Of a stretch of DNA of 64,000 nucleotides, positions 32,531-41,595 are shown piece after piece (positions within the stretch are counted from its first letter, which is position 1; each line of letters begins with the position of its first letter). This DNA comes from Alkaliphilus hydrothermalis (GTDB lineage: Bacteria > Bacillota > Clostridia > Peptostreptococcales > Natronincolaceae). The translations under genes and the position numbers were made by a program. Location: the NCBI RefSeq assembly GCF_016908555.1, contig NZ_JAFBEE010000003.1, positions 1-64,000 on the forward strand. The letters are read 5' to 3'. The notes under the pieces are model-generated. The model saw nothing but the letters and a program-made list of their open reading frames with translations, was not told the DNA's origin and did no database searches.

Positions 32531-32889
32531 TTCTTTTCCCTCCTTCCTTTTCTTCGATATGCCTTTATTGAAAATCGGTCATATTGTATTTTTCATAGTT
32601 GGTAAGCTATCAGACTTTTCCGTTTACAGATGTCTTTCCTAGAAATCAGCTTGTCTTACCATCTATTTAATTTTAATAGCTGGAGTTCCTAAAATCCTCA
32701 GCTGATACTCCTCTGACACTCCGCTGAGACTCCGCAAATATTTACTTATCCTCAAAACAACATAAAACTAAGTATTTATAAAGTTCTAGTAAGTGTTTTT
32801 AAATATTTGATTGTAATTCGCTTAGTAAATTGCTACAATAGTAAAGACACGTCTTGGTTACCATCCAATTGTGCTTGGAGGCGATTTAA
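32531..32889. promoter_or_regulatory. Divergent control region between the phage-like module and the defence operon
   Basis: No gene. A plausible plus-strand promoter precedes the XRE gene: -35 TTGTAA, 17-bp spacer, TACAAT ending near 32838. The three tandem 11-bp repeats at 32702-32734 lie in the middle, able to serve either side. Confidence 0.5.
32702..32734. repeat. Three tandem 11-bp repeats
   Basis: CTGATACTCCT, CTGACACTCCG, CTGAGACTCCG: consensus CTGANACTCCK, uninterrupted. The 11-bp period puts each copy on the same DNA face, as in regulator arrays or iterons. Confidence 0.85.
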
Positions 32890-33105
32890 ATGGCTTTTAG
32901 TTATAACAAATTATGGAAGCTCTTAATTGATGAAAAAATGATGAAAAAAGATTTAATGGCGAAAACAAATTTAACGTCGACTACGTTAGCAAAAATGAGC
33001 AAAGATTTGCCAGTAAGTATGGATGTGCTAGGAAGAATATGTAAAGCTCTTAATGTCAACATTGGCGACATTGTCGATTTCGTGGACGATGATACTTCCA
33101 ACTAA
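32890..33105 (+). CDS. XRE-family regulator of the defence operon
   Basis: 71 residues, YozG-like short HTH (MMKKDLMAKTNLTSTTLAKM then LGRICKALNVNIGDIVDF). ATG 32890 follows TTGGAGGCG. First gene of the plus-strand operon, 27 bp before the next start. Such regulators often restrain toxic defence systems; here that is inference. Confidence 0.88.
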   Translation: MAFSYNKLWKLLIDEKMMKKDLMAKTNLTSTTLAKMSKDLPVSMDVLGRICKALNVNIGDIVDFVDDDTSN

Positions 33106-33132
33106 TTAGATCTATTGAGAGGAGACGCATGT

Positions 33133-34371
33133 ATGAAAAAGCTATGCTTTGGTACTTTGGCAACAATTTTAAAAAATTGCAAAACTAAGAGCATTACACA
33201 AAAGTGGTTGTGCGGTATCATGCTGCTTTCTGTTGCGTCTACTTATGATGTTCGTAGCGATGATGGAACTACTTCAGACTTAGTAAAGGGCAAGAAAAAT
33301 CTTTCACGTATTGTAACTGATGCTGCTTTATCAGCCGACCCTCAGAATGTTTCAGAGTTCTTTAAGCAGAATATCCTTCAAATGTTGGACAGCAACAAAA
33401 GGTGCTTAATCGTTCTTGCCCTGAAAGACATCATTGCATCAGATAATGCAATTGAACCTGACACAATCATTGAAAAAGTTAACGGTATGACGAAAGAAAC
33501 CATATCGAGACGGAATGCATTTGTCTTGGAAGATTTTCTCGCTGGAATATTTCTTTACACTGTTCAAAATGTTGAAAACCGCAATTGTGAAGATAGCGTA
33601 AAGGAAGTTACTGATGAGTACATACAGTCCTTTAATGATGAAAAAGACAAGATAAGTTTCATTTCAAAATATAGTAATTTCTCTTATGAAACAGCAAACG
33701 AAATATCAATTAACACTCGCGCTTTAGTTCTCTTAACTGAAACGGGGGGCAAATGTCAAAGATGCAGTAAAGTTTTAGGCATAAAAAAAGAAGGCAGCGA
33801 TGTTAACTATGCTAAGATCGTCCGCCTTTCTGAAACTGATGAAGTTGTTCTTTGTGTTGACTGTGAACGGGAAATACAAAATGTCTCTGAGGAAGAAAAA
33901 ATAGCTCTAATATCTGAAAAGCATGATTTAGAAACTCTTGTAGTCGCGAGAGAAGCGACATCAAGATATACAATAGAAAAACAAATTGAACAGGTGCTCC
34001 GTGAAGTCGATTTGATGGATGTTACAGATGGCACTCAACTAAAAATCCAGCCTGTGAAAGTTGAGAAAAAAATCGTTGAGAAACGTTTGAAAGAAAGGGT
34101 GCTTTTTGATGTTCGGCAGTTGTATCAAGGAGTTAACGATGCGCTAGATCGGTTGGCAGGAGAAAACAAGCTAAACGTCGATAAGTTTGCAAAAAGCGTC
34201 AAACGAATGTACGAAGATGCAAATGAATCACAATTATCCCAAAGTGCTATTTATAATCTACTTGTTGAGACATTATTCGAAAAAACCGGGCGAAAATATA
34301 GAGAAGCATGTGAGATCATAATCTCCTACTTCGTACAAAGGTGTGAGGTGTTCGATGAGATTACCAAATAA
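33133..34371 (+). CDS. ABC-three-component (ABC-3C) system protein with HNH-like zinc centre
   Basis: 412 residues from ATG 33133 (GAGAGGAGA upstream). N-terminus KKLCFGTLATILKNCKTKSI and DDGTTSDLVKGKKNLSRIV, then a helical region; at about 210-250 a CQRC...CVDC pair set within TETGGKCQRCSK and DEVVLCVDCERE, resembling an HNH/zinc-finger core. The C-terminal 140 residues are helical. I match it to the third component of ABC-3C conflict systems, by recall and by the next two genes. Nuclease activity is uncertain since catalytic His positions are not clear. It overlaps the next gene by 17 bp. Confidence 0.7.
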   Translation: MKKLCFGTLATILKNCKTKSITQKWLCGIMLLSVASTYDVRSDDGTTSDLVKGKKNLSRIVTDAALSADPQNVSEFFKQNILQMLDSNKRCLIVLALKDIIASDNAIEPDTIIEKVNGMTKETISRRNAFVLEDFLAGIFLYTVQNVENRNCEDSVKEVTDEYIQSFNDEKDKISFISKYSNFSYETANEISINTRALVLLTETGGKCQRCSKVLGIKKEGSDVNYAKIVRLSETDEVVLCVDCEREIQNVSEEEKIALISEKHDLETLVVAREATSRYTIEKQIEQVLREVDLMDVTDGTQLKIQPVKVEKKIVEKRLKERVLFDVRQLYQGVNDALDRLAGENKLNVDKFAKSVKRMYEDANESQLSQSAIYNLLVETLFEKTGRKYREACEIIISYFVQRCEVFDEITK

Positions 34372-34588
34372 AGTAACACCCTATGCAAAAAGCATTATTG
34401 CTCTTTTTCCTGACATTCTTGAGGAATTGTCACAGCAGGATATGTCACCTAAAGAGCTATTCGAAAAAACCAAGTCAAGAAAATATGACATGGCTGATTT
34501 TCTAAGTGCATTAGATTGCTTATTTGCATTAGGAAAACTTGAATTAATTGAGGAAGGGAGGCTACTTCGCTATGTTGAAAGAGATTAA
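34355..34588 (+). CDS. ABC-3C middle component (MC6-like)
   Basis: 77 residues from ATG 34355 (AGGTG upstream). The pattern MRLPNKVTPYAKSIIALFPD followed by DMSPKELFEKTKSRKYDMAD and FLSALDCLFALGKLELIEEG is that of the small winged-helix middle component 6 of ABC-three-component systems, which links the ATPase to the effector. Overlaps with both neighbours (17 bp each) show tight co-translation. Confidence 0.8.
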   Translation: MRLPNKVTPYAKSIIALFPDILEELSQQDMSPKELFEKTKSRKYDMADFLSALDCLFALGKLELIEEGRLLRYVERD

Positions 34589-36209
34589 ATGCGATAAGTT
34601 TGCTCCAGACCATCATACTATTTATTTCAATTCAGGCCTGAATACGGTTCTAGGAAGTACAGGTGGAAGCAATGCGATTGGAAAATCTACATTTCTATGG
34701 ATTATAGATTATGTATTCGGCGGTGAAAGCTATTGCTCCCTGACTGGAGATATAAAGAAAGAAATAGGCTCTCATACAATTTACTTCAAATTTGAGTTTG
34801 ATGGTCAACCATACTATTTTTATAGAAGCACTGATGATCCTAAAAATGTTTATCAAAGTGACAAAGAGCATCATTTTATAGCAAAATTGTCACTTGAAGA
34901 TTACCGAAGGTTTTTATTTCAGGAATATAAAATAAGCCTTCCTGCTCTTTCGTTTTCAGATATTACAGAGCGTTTTTTCCGTATTTACGGGCGCGAGAAC
35001 ACTCTTGAAAAATATCCATTGTTAGTGAAGCCTCGTGAACAAGATGAAAAGGCTGTAGATTTTCTACTAAAACTTTTCGGGCATTACAAAATTCTTATAT
35101 CCATCAAAAGTATGGAAGAAGAACTTGGAATTAAAGCTTCACAACTAAAAAATCGTCAGCGTCATAGAGTTGACATTGAAAAGATCGAAAGTAATAAAAA
35201 GGCAATTGAATCATTAAAAAAGAGGCTTCAAAAGCTGATGAAAAACAGTGAGGAAGCTCAATTGGCAATATTTGGTTTTGATACACAAACATTCGAAAGG
35301 ATATCAGCAGTTCAAAGAGATTTGAATAGTTTTATTCGCAAACGCAATCGCCTGCAATCAGAACTCAATGCTATCTTGAGCAATATCCTTGATAGCAAGA
35401 CCAATACCGAAAGTGAATTTAATTCCTTAGCTAATTTCTTTCCCAACGCTAATATAAAAGCATTTGCAGAGATAGAACATTTTCATGTAAGAATTAGAGA
35501 AATTTTAGGTGAAGAAATGGATCAGGAAATAAACCGACTGCAACCACTGATCCAAGAGTACGATAAGGAAATAAATCGTCTAAATAGGAAAATTGAAGAG
35601 TCTGGCATAGCAAAGGAAATGTCTGAGAGAGTGCTTTCCCAGTGCATCAATGTATCTAAGAGCATTGATAGGCTTGAAGAAGAGACATCAGAGTTGGTTC
35701 ATCAAAAAGAATTACAAGATGCTCGAGCTGAAGCAGAGCAAAAATTAGAAAAGCTACTGTTGCAACAATCTGAAAAAATAGGTGAGATTCAAGACGATAT
35801 TAATTCTAGGATGGAATTAATTAATAGGGTAGTAACTGAAAAGCAAGAAACTGCTCCCCTTCTATATATCTCTCCTCAAAAAGATATTATTTTTGAGACT
35901 CCTGGCAACACAAGTGAAGGAACTGCCTTCAAAAGTCTAGTTGTTTATGATTTAAGTATTCTTGAATTACGTCCAGTTCCTGCTATCATCCACGACTCAA
36001 ACATTCTCAAACGTATTGAGGATGTTCACTTGGAACATTTATTGGAACGTTATCAGTCTACCAAACGCCAAGTTTTTATTGCATTTGATAAAGCTGATTC
36101 TACAACCGAGAATGCACATAGAATTTTAGAAGAAACTGCAATATTACGTTTATCTGACGGAAATGAACTTTTTGGTCGTTCGTGGAGTAAGTACGAATCG
36201 AACGATTAA
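34572..36209 (+). CDS. SMC/RecN-like ATPase with DUF2326 (ABC-3C ATPase)
   Basis: 545 residues from ATG 34572 (GGAAGGGAGG upstream). Walker A LGSTGGSNAIGKST near residue 30; long coiled coil about 150-420 (KNRQRHRVDIEKIESNKKAI and later AEAEQKLEKLLLQQSEKIG); C-terminal DUF2326 region with HDSNILKRIEDVHLEHLLER and VFIAFDKADS as Walker B-like segment. This is the sensor/motor ATPase of the ABC-3C trio, thought to detect invading DNA or its processing. It is followed after 20 bp by the DNA methyltransferase. Confidence 0.87.
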   Translation: MLKEIKCDKFAPDHHTIYFNSGLNTVLGSTGGSNAIGKSTFLWIIDYVFGGESYCSLTGDIKKEIGSHTIYFKFEFDGQPYYFYRSTDDPKNVYQSDKEHHFIAKLSLEDYRRFLFQEYKISLPALSFSDITERFFRIYGRENTLEKYPLLVKPREQDEKAVDFLLKLFGHYKILISIKSMEEELGIKASQLKNRQRHRVDIEKIESNKKAIESLKKRLQKLMKNSEEAQLAIFGFDTQTFERISAVQRDLNSFIRKRNRLQSELNAILSNILDSKTNTESEFNSLANFFPNANIKAFAEIEHFHVRIREILGEEMDQEINRLQPLIQEYDKEINRLNRKIEESGIAKEMSERVLSQCINVSKSIDRLEEETSELVHQKELQDARAEAEQKLEKLLLQQSEKIGEIQDDINSRMELINRVVTEKQETAPLLYISPQKDIIFETPGNTSEGTAFKSLVVYDLSILELRPVPAIIHDSNILKRIEDVHLEHLLERYQSTKRQVFIAFDKADSTTENAHRILEETAILRLSDGNELFGRSWSKYESND

Positions 36210-36229
36210 ATAAAGGAGGATTTTAAAAA

Positions 36230-38683
36230 ATGGCTGCAATTGATGATTTATTGCGTCAAATTCCGGACACTTCCTTGCGTAACCGCTTGGAACAGGAATT
36301 TACACGTATTTCAAAAAATAAAAAATTTGGACTTGTATTTGAGGACCATATCCCAGAATGTACTCCTCTTTACGACGTTCCTATCAAACGCGGTTCGACA
36401 GTTGCGTTAAAAACTGGTCACATTAATGATGTATATACAGTAATAAAATTAGAGAGTAATTCTGCAATTTGCCGTAACAAAACAACAGGAGATATATTGA
36501 ACTCCCCGCTTATGGAGTTAGTTTCAGTTGCTCAGTTTGGAGAACCGATATTTCCTACTCTTCAGCCAATTGATTCTGTAGAAAATGCTCCTGATAATGA
36601 TTCATGGCATTCAATCATTGAAGCAGATAATTACCATGCCCTTCAGTTACTGGAATATCTCTACCCTAAGAAGGTCGATTGTATTTATATTGATCCACCA
36701 TACAACACAGGTGCACGGGATTGGAAATACAATAATGATTACGTAGATTCTAGTGATAACTGGCGCCATAGCAAATGGCTTTCAATGATGCAAAAAAGAT
36801 TAAAAATCGCTAGAAGAATATTAAACCCTGATACAGGTATATTGATTGTTACTATCGATGAACACGAAGTTCATCATCTTCGCACTTTACTTGAGGAGCT
36901 TTTCCCTGAAGCTCATATTCAAATGGTAACCGACGTAATTAATTATAAGGGCGTATCACAAGGACATTTCGCTCGAGTTGAAGAGTATATCATTTATGTT
37001 TTTATGCCACTGGCGAATATTTCAAGTTGGTTCGATAGAATGCTTGGAGAAAACGATGCTTTTTCAAAAAAGGTAACATGGGCATCTTTGCTTAGACGAG
37101 GCAGTGATTCATATAGGCAAGATTCACCTAATTTATACTATCCAATATTAATTGATGAAGAAAATAACCGGGTTGTCAAGGCTGGGGATGTTTTACCATT
37201 AGGAGAACATCCTGATTACGATGCTACTATAGATGGATATAAAGCCGCATGGCCCGTTCGAACTGATTTATCGGAAGGCCGATGGTCAATGAGCAATGAC
37301 ACTTTAAATAAGATGATAGAGCTTGGATATGTTTCTGTTGGGAAATTCGATGCTAAGCGAAAAACATGGCCTATTAAATATTTGTTTAAAAAACAACGCG
37401 AACAGATCGAACGTGGAGAGATAATCATAACTGGACGCAACAATGTTACTGGAGCCGTTGAGGTGGAATATGCTGGTGAGACAAATCAACTCGTTCGGAC
37501 CGTTTGGTACCGAAACTCTCATAATGCAGGAACATATGGAACTGACATGATTACAAGTATACTCAATAAGCCTAATACATTTTCTTTCCCTAAATCACTT
37601 TATGCGGTCCATGATGCGCTTGGTGTGGTAATTAAAGATAACCCTAATGCTCTCATTGTTGATTTCTTTGCTGGAAGTGGTACGACTCTCCACGCTGTTA
37701 ATCTTTTGAATGCTGAAGACAGCGGTCACAGGCGATGCATAATAGTTACCAACAATGAAGTTTCAGTTGATGAGGCTCGAAATTTACAAAGAAGCGGCTA
37801 TCAGCCAGGTGATCCTGATTGGGAAAAACAAGGAATTTGCCGAGCAGTAACTTGGCCGAGGACAAAATATAGCATCCTTGGCAAGCGTGACGATGGTACA
37901 ATTTTGACAGGTGATTACATTACAACCCTGACTGAAACAAAGGAAGTTGAACGTTCATTCTATCAACTTAGCTTTGCTGAAGACTTTGAAGTTCTAACGA
38001 AAACTACCAAAAAGCAGCTTGTTTCTTTGCTTCGCAGCAAAGAAGGAAAAACACAACTACCACAAACGTTGGTAAAGTCGTATAGTAAATTCATTGTTTC
38101 TGATAAACATACAGCATCGATTCTTTTTGATGCAAATGCTGTTGATGAATGGTTGGATGCTCTGGAAGGCCAAGACCACATCATAGACTTTTACATTATT
38201 GAAAAAGAAGCCGCAGTATTCAAGATCATTAAATCGAAGGTTTCAGACTTGCTCGGCCTCATAAATTTAACATCACAAATTAAGCGTCCAATGAACGAAG
38301 GCTTTCCTGCCAATGCAGAATACTTCAAACTAGATTTCCTAGATAAAAATAGTGTTTCATTAGGACACCAGTTTAGCGAAATATTGCCGTTATTATGGCT
38401 TAAGTCTGGTGCAATTGGAAAAAGACCTGAAATAAATAATAATGAAGTGCCAGACATGCTAATTTTACCTCAAAATGGTTTTGCTATCCTGGTTGATGAG
38501 ACAAAATTTGCTGAGTTTACCGAAAAGCTCTCTGAAGAAAATAACATCCAAGTGGTGTACTTCGTTACTAACTCCGAGGAAGCTTTCCGTGAAATGACAG
38601 CTGGAGTAAAAATAAATAACACACACCAACTTTATCGTGATTATATCGATAACTTTGTGTTGGGAAGCAGGAGGGATTCATAA
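36230..38683 (+). CDS. Type III-like DNA adenine methyltransferase (Mod)
   Basis: 817 residues; ATG 36230 after AAAGGAGG. Catalytic motif DPPYNTG at residues 155-161 precedes the SAM motif FFAGSGTTLHAV near 481, the order of beta-class N6-adenine or N4-cytosine enzymes. Specificity region lies between them. The C-terminal ~180 residues form a domain expected to contact the helicase partner. Type III Mod proteins are usually 550-680 residues; this one is longer. It abuts the helicase gene (TAAATG). It protects host DNA and, with Res, recognises unmodified sites. Confidence 0.9.
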   Translation: MAAIDDLLRQIPDTSLRNRLEQEFTRISKNKKFGLVFEDHIPECTPLYDVPIKRGSTVALKTGHINDVYTVIKLESNSAICRNKTTGDILNSPLMELVSVAQFGEPIFPTLQPIDSVENAPDNDSWHSIIEADNYHALQLLEYLYPKKVDCIYIDPPYNTGARDWKYNNDYVDSSDNWRHSKWLSMMQKRLKIARRILNPDTGILIVTIDEHEVHHLRTLLEELFPEAHIQMVTDVINYKGVSQGHFARVEEYIIYVFMPLANISSWFDRMLGENDAFSKKVTWASLLRRGSDSYRQDSPNLYYPILIDEENNRVVKAGDVLPLGEHPDYDATIDGYKAAWPVRTDLSEGRWSMSNDTLNKMIELGYVSVGKFDAKRKTWPIKYLFKKQREQIERGEIIITGRNNVTGAVEVEYAGETNQLVRTVWYRNSHNAGTYGTDMITSILNKPNTFSFPKSLYAVHDALGVVIKDNPNALIVDFFAGSGTTLHAVNLLNAEDSGHRRCIIVTNNEVSVDEARNLQRSGYQPGDPDWEKQGICRAVTWPRTKYSILGKRDDGTILTGDYITTLTETKEVERSFYQLSFAEDFEVLTKTTKKQLVSLLRSKEGKTQLPQTLVKSYSKFIVSDKHTASILFDANAVDEWLDALEGQDHIIDFYIIEKEAAVFKIIKSKVSDLLGLINLTSQIKRPMNEGFPANAEYFKLDFLDKNSVSLGHQFSEILPLLWLKSGAIGKRPEINNNEVPDMLILPQNGFAILVDETKFAEFTEKLSEENNIQVVYFVTNSEEAFREMTAGVKINNTHQLYRDYIDNFVLGSRRDS

Positions 38684-41191
38684 ATGAGAGATATATTATT
38701 TCCTTTTCAGGAAACGGCCCTTACAGAGCTACACGACAAAATCAATAAAGCACACTTAATGTGGAGTGAACGTGACCCACAGATTATATCCTTTTCCGCT
38801 CCCACAGGTTCAGGAAAAACCATTATTATGACAACACTCTTTGAAGATTTATTATATGGTAGTGCCGACAGCATTGGAGATCCAGATTCCGTTTTTATTT
38901 GGCTCTCAGATTCACCCGAACTCAATGAACAAACTAGACTGAAGATCGAAAGTAAGTCGGACAAAATCCGTGTTCGAGATCTGGTAACTATTGATTCAAC
39001 CTTTAATGCTGAATATTTTGAAGGTGGCTGCATTTACTTTTTAAATACTCAGAAACTTGGTTCTGATAAACTGCTTACAGGAACTTCAGATATACGACAA
39101 TATTCAATATGGGAAACACTTACTAATACTGCGAAGCGTAGTCCTAAAAAGTTTTATGTAGTTATTGATGAGGCTCATAGAGGCACCTATACATCTGTTC
39201 AAGCTGAAAACAAGGCACAATCTATAATGCAAAAATTTATTAAAGGCAGTAAAGAAGACGGACTTTGCATTATGCCTTTAGTAATCGGTGTAACAGCAAC
39301 ACCACAGAGGTTTGATAATTTGATTGCTGGAACAACATCAACGGTCCAGAAAGTCATCGTCCCACCCGAGCAAGTGCGCGAATCCGGCCTCTTGAAAGAT
39401 AGAATTATCATACACTATCCTGATATTCAATTAAGTGCCAATATGACAATGTTCAAAGGAGCAGTAGAAAATTGGCGAAAGAAATGTGTTCATTGGAAAT
39501 CCTATTGTGAGAGTGAAGACGAGAAAATGGTAAATCCTATTCTTGTTATTCAGGTTGAGGATGGCAATGAGCGCGAAGCAACTCATACAGACTTAGGAAC
39601 TTGTATTGATTTATTAGAAGAGTCTATAGGACGAAAATTACAACCTGGAGAGGTTGTTCATACATTTAATGACCGCGGTACACTTAAAGTGCGCGACATT
39701 GAAATACAACAAATAGAAGCATCTAGAATAAATGACGAAGAAAACGTAATGGTTGTATTCTTTAAAATGAACCTCTCTACAGGATGGGACTGTCCACGTG
39801 CCGAAACAATGATGTCATTCAGGAGTGCACAGGATTATACTTACATTGCTCAATTATTAGGGAGAGTTATTCGTACTCCTTTAGCTAGAAGGATTTCTTC
39901 AGATGCTGAACTTAACAGCGTCAGCTTATTCCTTCCATACTTTGATGAAAAAACGGTTGAAAATGTTGTCAAGGCTCTACGTGATAGTGAAGCTATTATG
40001 CCAACTGAAACTGGGACCAACAAAGAACTTGTAACATTAGGGAGAAACTTGGCTTATACAGACGTATTTGATGCGATGGATAATCTTATCACTTACAGGA
40101 TAGATTCAACTCGTAAGCAAGCACCTTTAAAATTATTGATACAGATTTCTCGTGCTCTAACTATGGATGGTATCGATTTAGAATCTCAGAAGACTGTAAA
40201 AAACGCAGTGTTATTAAAAATGCAGGAAGAATTCACAAAGCTCAAAGAAAGTGGTCTTTTTGAAAACCGAGTAGCTGCAATCACTGGCTTTTCGCTTGGA
40301 ACGCTGACATTTGACTATGGTGACAACGCCTATTCTTTTGATGAGTCCTCACAGACTATGACAGTGTCAGATTTTGATATTTCCCGTCATTTTGAGCAGT
40401 CCGGAAAGATTTTAGGTGAAGGGTTGCACAAAGAATACTGGATTAAGAATAGTAGTAGAGATCATATTGATGTAAAAGTTGAAATCATAGTTCTTACAAA
40501 CGATACAGATGCAATGGAAAGAATAAATGATTTGGCTGAGAAAGAGTTTATCAAACTGTATGAACATAACAAACGCTCTATTGCAAAATTGAATGAAGCA
40601 CGTAAGACATTTTATGAAAGATTAATCAACGCTTCAGTACAACCCATTTCTGTTCCATGGGTAATGCCAGATTCAATCGATTTTTATCTGCCAGAAGATA
40701 GTGTAAAGTTTGAACAACACCTCTACTGTAATGAAGATGGTACATTCCAAACAAAACTAAATAAATGGGAAAGTGGATTGCTTGATGAAGAGCTTAAAAA
40801 TGGAGCTATCTGCTGGTTGCGTAACCTTGATCGTAAAAAGTGGTCCCTTGAAATTCCATATGAAGTTAACGGTGTCACCACTTCCATGTTCCCAGATTTG
40901 GTAGTAGTAAGAGTTGATACAGACGGTTACATTTTTGATATTCTTGAACCACATGACCCTAGTCGTAAAGACAATTACCCTAAAGCAGTTGGTTTAGCAA
41001 AGTTTGCAGAAAAACACTGGGATAAATTTGGTAGGATTCAGCTCATTAGGCTAAAAAAAGGTGTTGATGGTCGCGAGCATTTCTATCGACTTGATATGGA
41101 AAAAACAACTATTAGAAACAAGGTTAGGGGTATTACGTCAAATGAAGAGCTTGATAGAATTTTCGATGAGGATGCAGTGAGAGAGGATTAA
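38684..41191 (+). CDS. DEAD-box helicase/nuclease of type III-like restriction (Res)
   Basis: 835 residues; ATG 38684 directly after the mod stop, AGGAGGG upstream. SF2 helicase motifs: SAPTGSGKTI (about 42), VVIDEAHRGT, GVTATPQRF, STGWDCPRAE, QLLGRVIRTPLARR. The C-terminal end shows a PD-(D/E)xK-like arrangement, PDLVVVRVDTDGYIFDILEP, followed by HD and conserved KAVGLAKFAEKHWDKFG. The expected ExK is E-P-H here, so nuclease activity or metal use may differ. The operon ends after this gene. Confidence 0.88.
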   Translation: MRDILFPFQETALTELHDKINKAHLMWSERDPQIISFSAPTGSGKTIIMTTLFEDLLYGSADSIGDPDSVFIWLSDSPELNEQTRLKIESKSDKIRVRDLVTIDSTFNAEYFEGGCIYFLNTQKLGSDKLLTGTSDIRQYSIWETLTNTAKRSPKKFYVVIDEAHRGTYTSVQAENKAQSIMQKFIKGSKEDGLCIMPLVIGVTATPQRFDNLIAGTTSTVQKVIVPPEQVRESGLLKDRIIIHYPDIQLSANMTMFKGAVENWRKKCVHWKSYCESEDEKMVNPILVIQVEDGNEREATHTDLGTCIDLLEESIGRKLQPGEVVHTFNDRGTLKVRDIEIQQIEASRINDEENVMVVFFKMNLSTGWDCPRAETMMSFRSAQDYTYIAQLLGRVIRTPLARRISSDAELNSVSLFLPYFDEKTVENVVKALRDSEAIMPTETGTNKELVTLGRNLAYTDVFDAMDNLITYRIDSTRKQAPLKLLIQISRALTMDGIDLESQKTVKNAVLLKMQEEFTKLKESGLFENRVAAITGFSLGTLTFDYGDNAYSFDESSQTMTVSDFDISRHFEQSGKILGEGLHKEYWIKNSSRDHIDVKVEIIVLTNDTDAMERINDLAEKEFIKLYEHNKRSIAKLNEARKTFYERLINASVQPISVPWVMPDSIDFYLPEDSVKFEQHLYCNEDGTFQTKLNKWESGLLDEELKNGAICWLRNLDRKKWSLEIPYEVNGVTTSMFPDLVVVRVDTDGYIFDILEPHDPSRKDNYPKAVGLAKFAEKHWDKFGRIQLIRLKKGVDGREHFYRLDMEKTTIRNKVRGITSNEELDRIFDEDAVRED

Positions 41192-41595
41192 TCTCTTCAT
41201 ATATCATGTCAGCCTCACATCATTGATTTCATAGTAGTTTATAAGTCCCCGCGAAAAAAATAAGGGTTTCCTGGTATTAGCATCATGGTAAAACAATCGA
41301 ACTAACGATGCAATGTCAGGAGCCCTTTATTTTATTATTATCATTCTTAGGAGAGTTACTTCGAACTCTTGTCACCAACGACACCTATGCTGATTTCGTT
41401 AGTCATCTTGTCAACTCACCACGTTTTTGCCAGCAATCTTGTCAACTTACCACATCAATATCCATAATATCTTCTTGATCATCTAACCTGCCTATCTTGG
41501 ACAAGTTTTCACAAAGAAAAATCCCGTTATTATCCTGCCGGCTTGAAACCAGATCTCAAATCACGGAAACCCTTTATTTGCAAAGTTTTTTATCC
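41192..41595. other. Island right flank: hairpin and IS debris, no gene
   Basis: AAATAAGGG...CCTG (from 41247) pairs with CAGG...CCCTTTATTT (near 41305-41325), a long imperfect hairpin that may terminate the defence operon. A related sequence (GGAAACCCTTTATTTG) recurs in inverted orientation at about 41565. IS21-like repeats lie between (41358-41453). Confidence 0.5.
41358..41453. repeat. Repeated IS21-like terminal motifs
   Basis: ATCTTGTCAACTCACCAC (41405-41422) and ATCTTGTCAACTTACCAC (41436-41453) differ by one base; a third degenerate copy ACTCTTGTCACCAACGAC lies at 41358-41375. Multiple subterminal copies of such an 18-mer are typical of IS21-family ends. No transposase genes remain. 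Confidence 0.5.

Noticed and set aside
32702..32734. CRISPR-like repeats
   Set aside because: Repeats are 11 bp with no spacers; no cas genes in the window.
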